Part shown: positions 56,413 to 64,000 of the stretch, one piece after another
Layout of the letters: every line of letters starts with the position of its first letter
Numbering within the stretch: position 1 is the first letter of the stretch
NCBI GenBank assembly: GCA_030015575.1
Contig: CM057347.1
Location: 506,047,176 to 506,111,175 of the forward strand
DNA length: 64,000 nucleotides
Origin: Agapanthus africanus
Taxonomy: Eukaryota; Streptophyta; Magnoliopsida; Asparagales; Amaryllidaceae
Direction: 5' to 3'
Notes under the pieces: model-generated
What the model was told of the DNA's origin: nothing
Seen by the model: only the letters and a program-made list of their open reading frames with translations
Database searches by the model: none
Program-made: the position numbers and the translations under genes

Positions 56413-59400
56413 CTAGGGCCATGTACTGGCATATCGAAGACCGATGATCTCGAGTAGCCTCTCGAACTGAATCTGAGGTAGGGCCTTTGTGAATGGATCA
56501 GCAATGTTCTTTTCAGTAGCAACTCTCCGGACCTTGTTCTCTCGGCGATCTATGATCTCCTTGATTAGGTGATACCGCCTTAAGATGTGTCTGGACTTCT
56601 GATAGGACCTTGGTTCCTTCGCTAAAGCTATACCTCCGTTGTTGTTGCAATACAAAGGTATTGGATCAACAATGGTAGGAACCACCTGAAGTTCTGTTAG
56701 GAACTTCTTCATCCAGACCGTTTCTTTTGCGGCATCGCAAGCAGCAATATACTCCGCTTCCATCGTCGAGTCAGCAACGGTGTCCTGCTTGGAACTCTTC
56801 CAGCACACCGCCCCTCCATTGAGGGTAAAGACATAACCTGACATGGACTTGGAATCGTCCTTATCACTCTGGAAGTCGGAATCAGCAAAGGCCTCCATCT
56901 TGAGGTCTTTCCGCCGTAAACCAAGAACATTTCCTTAGTCCTTTTTAGGTATTTGAGAATGTTCTTTACTGCTATCCAGTGCTTCTCCCCTGGGTCTGAC
57001 TGATACCGGCTTACCACGCTCAGTGCGTAAGCTACATCTGGTCTGGTGCACAATATCGCATACATTATAGAGCCTACCGCAGAAGCGTAGGGTATAATAG
57101 ACACGCGTTCCCTTTCCAAATCAGTCTTGGGAGACATCTCTTTGGAGAGGGTGATTCCGTGACAAGCCGGTAGATTACCGCGTTTAGAATCTTCCATACT
57201 GAATCTTTTCAGTATAGTGTTGATATACCTGGACTGCGAAAGTCCCAACATTCTCTTGGATCTATCACGATAGATCCGGATCCCCAGAATGTAAGAGGTA
57301 TCACCCAGGTCTTTCATGGAGAACTTGTGTGAGAAGAATCCTTTGACAGATTGTAGCATAGGAATGTCATTTCCTATCAATAGAATGTCATCCATGTACA
57401 AGACGAGGAATACGACAGTTCGTGCTACAACTTTACTATATATACATGGTTCATCTGGATTTTTGATAAAGTCATATTCTTTGACTGTTTCATCAAAACA
57501 GATGTTCCAACTCCGCGATGCCTGCTTCAGTCCATAAATGGACTTAAGCAACTCGCATACTTTCCCGCTGCTCCCACTCTGATTGAAACCTTCTGGCTGA
57601 TCCATATAGACGCACTCTTCTAAATTACCATTCAGAAAAGCCGTCTTTACGTCCATCTGCCAGATTTCATAATCATGGAAGGCAGCAATAGGAAGAAACC
57701 CGAATGGATTTGAGCATAGCCACTGGAGAAAATGTTTCGTCATAGTCCAAACTAGGTCTTTGACGAAAACCCTTTGCAACAAGTCTAGCCTTATAGGTTT
57801 CCACCTGTCCATCTACACCAATCTTTTTCTTGAAGATCAATTTGCATCCTATGGGTTTTACCCCATCTGGAGCAAAGTCCAAAGTCCATACTTTGTTAGT
57901 GTACATGGACTCCATTTCGGTCCGCATTGCATCTAGCCATCGTACCGAGTCGCCGCTCTGGATGGTCTGCTTGAAGCTAGTAGGTTCATCATCATCAATG
58001 ATGCAATCTTCTCCATCCCCATCTATGAGAAAACCGTAGTATCTCTCAGGCGGATGAGACGACCTACTACTCCTGCGGAGGGGTGCTGGAATGTCCCGTT
58101 CTTCTTGAACTACTGGTTCTACCAAACTTTCAGTAGTAGTTTGTGGTTCTGGAATTTCTTCCAGTTCTATTTCGCTCCCACTTATTTCCTTTTCTAAAAA
58201 CTGATGTTCTAGAAAATGGGCATTACGAGAAACAAAAACCTTTTGTTCCTCTACGTAATAGAATAGATAACCCCTGGAGTTCTTTGGATATCCCACAAAC
58301 TTACACAGTACTGATCGTGCCTCGAGCTTGTCCACATGCTGCTTTTTAACAAAAGCTGGACATCCCCAAATCTTCAGATACTGAAGATAGGGTTTCTTCC
58401 CACTCCACATCTGATATGGCGTGGTAGGCACAGTCTTGGTAGGAACTATGTTCAAAAGATATGCCGCTGATTCTAGCGCATAACCCCAGAAAGATCGCGG
58501 TAACTCATCATTACTCATCATGGAACGTACCATATCCAATAGGGTTCGATTCCGTCTCTCCGATACACCGTTATGCTGTGGAGTGTATGGAGGAGTAAGC
58601 TGAAAGAGAATTCCTTTCTCTTTTAGGTAACCTAGGAACTCGGCACTTAAGTATTCACCACCTCGATCAGATCTTAGTGTCTTGATACTTTTGCCGGTTT
58701 GGTTTTCTACTTCATTCTTATACTCCTGGAATTTCTCAAAAGTCTCGGATTTATGTTTCATCAGATAAATGAATCCGTACCTAGAGTAATCATCCGTAAA
58801 AGTAATGAAATAGGAAAAACCACCTCTTGCATGTGTAGACATTGGACCACATGCATCGCTGTGTATGAATCTTATGAGCTCGCTCGCTCTTACTCCATGT
58901 CCAGTGAATGGAGTCTTTGTCATCTTTCCTTTGAGATATGATTGACAAGTGGCATAAGTTTGATATTCGAACGAGTCCAAATATCCTTTTCTATGCAACT
59001 TAGTTAACCTTGTCTCATTGATGTGACCTAGTCTACAATACCATAAGAAAGCCTTATTTAAATCCGGAGATTTTCTTTTTAGTGTGTTCTGGACATTAAA
59101 AATCTGTAGTTGGTTTAAGACATATATACCGTTATCCAGTGTACCGGACCCAATCAAACTATGATTAAGGTGGATGTTAACAACATCACTTACAAACGTG
59201 AAATCATAACCTTTATTTGATAACAAGGAAACTGATATGATATTACACGTTAAGTTAGGTACACAAAAACAATTATGTAAAACCAAAATGTGCCCACTTG
59301 TCAATCCCAGGTGATAATCCCCTACGGACACAGCTCCCACGCTAGCTCCGTTAGCAACCATCAGGGTCATATCACCATCCTTCAGCACTCTACGGTTTCT

Positions 59401-60394
59401 CAGTGCCTGCAATGAATTGCATATATGAGATCCTGATCCGGTATCCAATACCCAGGAAGTAGAGTTGATTGACAGACAATTCTCAATTACAAACACACCT
59501 GAAGTCGAAGCCACAGCTTGCTTCGGTCCCTGGTTCTTGGCGTTCCACGCCTTGCAATCTTTCTTCCAGTGCCCTTTCTTATGACAATGGAAGCACTCAT
59601 CCTGGGCCACTATTGGCACCGCAATCTTTTTCTTTCCCTTCGCTCCCACCTTACTAACACCTCCTCTAGATTTGGTGGCGGCCTTTTTCTTCTTTCCTTT
59701 GGGCCTAGCCTTGGATCCGGGAGAAGAAGCACCGCTAACAAACATAGCGGGTGTTTCCCTTGCCTTCTGCAAGATGCCCTCTGCACTCCTCAACATGTTA
59801 AGGAGTTCTGGAAGTTCAACTTCTTTTCTTTGAATGTTGAAATTCAGAATAAACTGGGCGTAGGTGGAAGGAAGGGACTGGAGAATCAAGTCTGTATAAA
59901 GCTCATTATCCAAAGTCGTCCCAAGGTCTGCGAGCTCTTCAATATAGCCAATCATCTTTAGGACATGTTCTCCTACCGATGATCCGACGGCCAGCCTCGT
60001 TCGAAACAAGTTTTTTGAGGTCTCGTATCTTGCTATACGAGATTGCTCTCCATAAAGTTCCTTTGTATGGAGAAATATGACATCTAGATCCATATCCTCG
60101 TGCCTCCTCTGATGTTCATTATTCATCGAGGCAAGCACGATGCACTTGGCCTTCGCGCAATCTAAATCCCAGGTTGCGGATTTCCTTATCCGCATTACTG
60201 GATTTGGGACCTGGGACAGCAGGTGTCTTAGCGGTGAGGGCATACCCCAATTTGTCATAGGTCAAAGCCATTTTGACATTCCGTAGCCAATCTTTATAGT
60301 TTGGCCTTGTCAGTATATTTTTTTCTAATAGTAACTTAAGTCCAGTCATATTCAGAGTCTCTGCAATTAGGAGAAAGAGAGAACACTTTAGCAT
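56413..60394 (-). pseudogene. Copia gag-pol polyprotein, broken by three frameshifts
   Basis: Gag starts at 60394 or, more likely, at the internal Met 60349 (MTGLKLLLEKN). After a frameshift near 60180, the 861-residue frame (60258-57673) holds the rest of gag with zinc knuckle CFHCHKKGHWKKDC and the protease WVLDTGSGSH. It also holds the integrase zinc region (the last Cys of the usual CxxC is Tyr in CQSYLKGKM) and the integrase core with HSDACGP, SDRGGEY and SERRNRT. It ends at the start of RT. A frameshift near 57700 leads to 57812-56709: RT with QMDVKTAFLNG and the active site YMDD. Another shift near 56900 leads to 56898-56413: RNase H with SSKQDTVADSTMEAEYIA, ending at a normal stop. 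The catalytic residues I can see are kept, so decay is mostly by indels. Confidence 0.93.
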
Positions 60395-62399
60395 GATGCT
60401 CTTGTAAGTTTAGAGTGGTTTTTAGTTTATCTAAACTGGATGGCTCCCACTGTTTCTCGAATCCCTCCTCAAACCAAAAAGAAAGAACTAGCCAGGACTA
60501 TTCTCACCGTACAATACTTGCTTAACCGTTCAGCCAGGCCAGTGTCGGTACTTCGAGGGAGGTTTTCCAACGCTTTCGCGAAGTTCCTTAATTAAATAAC
60601 CTCTTTTCTCTGGGGGCGTAGCCCCGCTGACACCTTTCTCGGCACCTACTTGGTTTATAGCATTGATCGTTAAGTGACGAATCTCCTGATGAGTAGCTTA
60701 TACTCACAGTAGGAACGAGATCCAAATATCATCGTATGATAATGCTGAAGGAATCTTACCAACATTCATCAAACTCCAAATGGTATGCATCTCTTTGCAA
60801 ATTTCAGTTTCTTTAGAAATTCCCGATATAAATTTTTGCCCCATGCTCTTATGACCTTGGCGTTATGTCAAAATGTCATAAGTCACATGTCAAGTTCTAC
60901 CCATCATTATCTTGTTAATTTGAACCCATCCGTACATATCCTTGACGTTCGGCCAAAATGATAATACGACTGTCCTAAACTAACTCATCTATCTATACAA
61001 CAAATGAATACCCAGCAGCTACCAAACACTATGCCTTAGCTTGAATACTACTGAATATCCAAATGAAATGACGGAGGGCTACAAATGGTTTTGGCGAAAC
61101 CGTGAACGTAGTGAACTTGATATGACCGAAGGAACCTGATAGCTTTTAAAAGGAGTGGTTAAAGCTCCGCAATTAAAAATATCCTCTGTTTTAAAATAAC
61201 CGAGTGATTTCTTTTAAATTGTTCCAACGATTCAACTTTGGTTTATTTTCTTTGCATTAATAATAATGCGTCCCATCATTAACCTATCATTGCAGAAAAC
61301 AACGAAAATACAACGTCATCTTATGCCATCCGCATTCGCCACTGGGTCCCGTCATCACCCGTTAGGTTACTTAACTAACGACAGAGCGGGGGCTGGGCTA
61401 GCGCGGGTGTAAAACATAAGTGACGTCTAAATAGCTATCATATATAGATATTGTACATTCGTCAGACGCAATAATAGGCATTCCAGATCACAGATGAACA
61501 TTATTGGATATGCAAGCAATCCGCGTTTCTTTTGAGCCTGCAACGAAAGACGGATTACACAGTTGTGATGAATAGCCATTACCCTACCCTAGACCCCTAC
61601 GGGTACGGTAAACTACCCGCCAAGTATCCGAAGTGAAGCGGTCTCCCTTAACAACGTGAGTAGGCCACTTAACACTTCAAAGTACCCGGTAGTTTGTGCA
61701 CCCCACCTTGGGTCTATTCTAGGGGAAAAAACAGTAAAATGAAATAATACAACGATGGCTACAACCGCAACCTGGATGTGCCCCGCAAAATAATATTACA
61801 ACATATTACAATTACATCGAATGAATGAATATAATAACCCATCTCAAACCCCGGCCAATCATCACAACAATCCAATACAGTTCATAACCACAAACAGTAA
61901 AAATCATTACAGAAATGTGCAACCCCCTGCCAACCGACATACTAGCAGTTAGGGGAGGTTTACGAACACATTATACAGTTAACAGATATAATCTAATTAG
62001 CAAATATCGTATAATTTCGATCGAGCAAACACTTTAGATTCTACTCCAAAACTTCTCTGTGCACCTGAGACTTGAGCAGAAAATAAATATTCCAGAAAAG
62101 ACAAAAAACATCACAGGAGAGTTCTGGGAAAATTTGGGGTGAATCGGCTTCAACTCGGCCGCGGATCCGCGGCGGGTCGGTGGGATCGGCCGCGGTTCCG
62201 CGGCGGTTTGGCCGATTCATGCACCCAATTTTTTCCAGATTTCTTGTATTTCCCTGCTTGTATTTTTAGAGCCCCCCGAAAAATTTTTAGACCTCATTTT
62301 AAATTCGACAGAAACTTGGTGATTTCGATGTTTTTTCCGGTTCGTTTTGCGTTCGAAATTCTTATGACTTTGCTAATAAGTTGGTTATTGTTTAGCGAG
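60395..62399 (-). other. Long untranslated leader of copia element F
   Basis: About 2 kb between PBS and gag with no coding content. The block 61190-61730 matches 36850-37420 in element I, so the leader is a family trait. It contains a GC-rich CGGCCGCGG segment (62150-62210) that is also found at the centre of the LTR palindrome, and a GGGGCGTAGCCCC hairpin (about 60613-60625). Confidence 0.7.
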
Positions 62400-62411
62400 A
62401 CTCTGATACCG
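62400..62411 (-). other. Primer binding site of element F
   Basis: On - GGTATCAGAG, matching the initiator-Met tRNA primer site of copia elements, 2 bp after the LTR end ACTTACA (62413). Confidence 0.78.
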
Positions 62412-62412
62412 C

Positions 62413-62715
62413 TGTAAGTCGATGTACAACACCCCACGAGTTGCAGGGAGGCGGAAATATGAAAAACAATCTTGTTCTTTGAGTTAACATTGACTAACCG
62501 AAGAATCTTTGCTAAACTATAACTAACAAATACATAGGAGTTGTTAACTACTATGAGAAGTGATTATACCCAGTGAATCAAGTCCTTCGTCTTTTCGTTA
62601 TCAACCTCTTACTCGGCCTCCTCTACGTAATAGACGATTCACCCGAGAGCTTCTATTCCAAGCTTCACCTCTAATCTTGAGGTAACTAGGTTTCTTTAGT
62701 TGCTAATCAAAGACG
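62413..62715 (-). repeat. 5' LTR remnant of element F (about 300 bp)
   Basis: Only the U5-side 300 bp remain. They match 54561-54860 of the 3' LTR. At about 62711-62715 the LTR is cut and replaced by element H sequence that starts 156 bp before the insertion site. Confidence 0.88.
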
Positions 62716-64000
62716 TGTTTTATGGGTTAAATCCTGTTGTGCATCCGGACGATTTGTTTGTCACGTGCCTTCCCTATGAGAGAGGCATAAGAGCCGTCCT
62801 CAATCCCAGATATTATGCACCCGAGATGCGGAAATATTTCAAAAAGTGCAGATATCGGTTATATCAAATGGAATCCGAAGCGAAGTTTTATGAGGGGCTG
62901 TAGCATCCAGCTCAGGTCCGAACACTTATCGGTGGACGAATCCCAAATAGACGGGGCATAGGTTTCATTCAACCTGATGCCAAAGCATGCTATATGATCC
63001 AGGTTGGTGAAGCTAGCGAAAGGTCAAATGATGACGACGAGCCAACCGAGCTAGAAGAAGCCCCTCGAGAGCTCGAAGATGGTGGACAAGTAACCTTCGA
63101 CGAGCTAACCAAGATTGACTTGGGAACACCCGATAATCCAAGGCCAATCTACATCAGCTCACTCTTGTCAGAAGAAATGAAAGAGAAGACAGTCGCCCTG
63201 TTGCATGGGTTCGCTGACTGCTTCGCTTGGAAGTATAAAGAAATGCATGGCCTCTTCCCTGAACTGGCCGTACATAAGCTGGATATATTTCCTGATGCCA
63301 AGCCATTCAAACAAGCGCCTCGAAAAATGAGAAGGGAGTTAGAAGAAAAGGTCATCGAGAAAACTAAGAAACTTATCGATGATGGCTTCATCAGAGAAAA
63401 GAAGTACGCGGATTGAATCGCATGCATAGTACCGGTGAAAAAGAAGAATGGGTAGATCCGAGTCTGTGTTGATTTCAGGGACGCGAACAATGCCCTGAAG
63501 ATGATTTTCCGCTTCCGGTCATGGAGATGATGATCGACGGCACCTCAAATTACGAGTTCACTTTCATGGATGGTTTGTCTGGGTACAATTAAATAAAAAT
63601 ATCGCATGAGGATGGGAATCATACAGCATTTCGAACCCCGATCGGTATATACTGCTACAAAGTGATGCCATTCGGACTGAAGAATGCGGGCACAACATAT
63701 CAAAGGGCAATGACCAAAATCTTTGATGACTTAATCCATAAATTCATCGAATGTTATGTTGATGATTTAGTCGTCAAGACTAAAACCAAGGCCGATCACA
63801 TCCGAGATCTTAGGACCGTTTTCACCCGACCGAGGGAACACGATCTGAAGTTGAATTCTCTAAAGTGCGTTTTTGGCGTGCCATTGGGAAAATTCTTGGG
63901 TTTCATAGTCCGACATCGGGAGATCAAAGTCGACCCATCGAAAATAAAAGCCATCATGGAGATGCCTCGTCCGAAGAATCTGGCGCAGCTAAGATCCTTT
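62716..64000 (+). pseudogene. Element H pol: linker and reverse transcriptase, partial
   Basis: Continues the frame broken at 52596. After LFYGLNPVVHPDDLF and ESEAKFYEGL there is a TAG at 62901. Then comes the linker (TFDELTKIDLGTPDNPRPIY, FADCFAWKYKEMHGL), the start of RT (LDIFPDAKPFKQAPRKM) and a TGA at 63414. IRVCVDFRDAN follows a further TAG near 63451. A one-base loss near 63490 changes frame, then there is TAA near 63591 (GYN*IKI), TAFRTPIGIYCYKVMPFGLK, and the catalytic CYVDDLVVK near 63757. The thumb follows to the window edge. Wording is Tat-like. Confidence 0.88.

Larger units (their letters stand above)
52597..62715 (-). mobile_element. Element F: Ty1/copia element (Tork/Angela-like) with inverted extra LTR
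   Basis: On -: 5' LTR remnant (62715-62413), PBS (62411-62400), long leader, gag-pol (60394-56413), PPT, 3' LTR (56398-54561), about 85 bp of leader-like sequence, then a second LTR in the opposite orientation (54475-52597) whose TGTTAG end abuts element H. The copia order (integrase before RT) is clear. Tork/Angela is inferred from wording such as HINETRLTKLHRKG and GPMSTHARGGFSYFITFTDD, and from LTR length. The 5' LTR has lost about 1.5 kb. Pol has several frameshifts, so it is inactive. Confidence 0.85.
46710..64000 (+). mobile_element. Element H: Tat-like Ty3/gypsy, split by a copia insertion
   Basis: 5' LTR, PBS, gag, protease-like region (to 52596), then a copia insertion (52597-62715), then pol from the protease-RT linker onward (62716 to the window end). 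The gag signature GRPYPAQYELIEFPSGY and the motif YHRxxxxxIENCYIFK are those of the Tat lineage and related to element C's gag, although the LTRs differ. Element H lies inside a LINE, itself in (or beside) the NAD-malic enzyme intron 2. RNase H and integrase would be beyond 64000. Confidence 0.8.

Overview
This is a stretch of flowering-plant nuclear DNA, probably from a eudicot. It is almost entirely nested retrotransposon sequence plus the first two exons of one ordinary host gene. The evidence is GT...AG introns, Tekay-like chromoviruses, Tat-like Ty3/gypsy elements, a copia family with initiator-Met primer sites, an RTE-type LINE, and the N-terminus of a mitochondrial NAD-malic enzyme. There are no bacterial operons, CRISPR arrays, rRNA or convincing tRNA genes.

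Layout. (1) 1-6656: element A, a Tekay-like chromovirus on +, entering from the left edge; gag, protease, a fragment of RT, RNase H, integrase, chromodomain and a 2.8-kb 3' LTR. It sits inside the integrase of element B. (2) 6657-11779: the 3' end of B (integrase, chromodomain, PPT, and an unusually long 4.2-kb LTR). B in turn interrupts exon 1 of (3) 11780-15657: a multi-exon plant-mobile-domain (PMD) pseudogene on +. (4) 15890-25180: element C on the - strand, with a hairpin-rich 3' region, a gag with no pol, a PBS and a truncated 5' LTR. The PMD gene lies antisense to it. (5) 25181-30206: element E, a second copy of the A family with its 5' half missing. (6) 30207-36319: element D, the C family in + orientation (3' region plus 2.7-kb 3' LTR), into which E inserted. 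(7) 36650-40208: leader, PBS and LTR of a copia element on -. (8) 40209-44052: low-copy-looking DNA with no recognised gene. (9) 44053-44534: exons 1-2 of NAD-malic enzyme. (10) 45283-46709: 3' half of an RTE-type LINE on -. (11) 46710-52596 and 62716-64000: a second Tat-like element, H, on +. It is split by (12) 52597-62715: a copia element on - with a 1.9-kb inverted LTR duplication at its left end.

The most unusual signal is in the non-coding parts of the Tat-like elements. The C/D LTRs and 3' regions are built largely from arrays of short stem-loops. Stems differ from unit to unit while pairing is kept, and in one class the loop (core CCTCACG) stays constant. The unrelated LTR of element H has the same style. 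In D and H most of these hairpins lie downstream of a TATA box, so they should be transcribed into the leader RNA.

Every recognisable retroelement coding region is broken. Most nonsense codons look like C-to-T (or G-to-A) changes, the pattern expected from deamination of methylated cytosine. The host gene exons are intact, but the gene must either span more than 19 kb of retrotransposons in intron 2 or be truncated. All clade names come from motif recognition by eye, without database searches.
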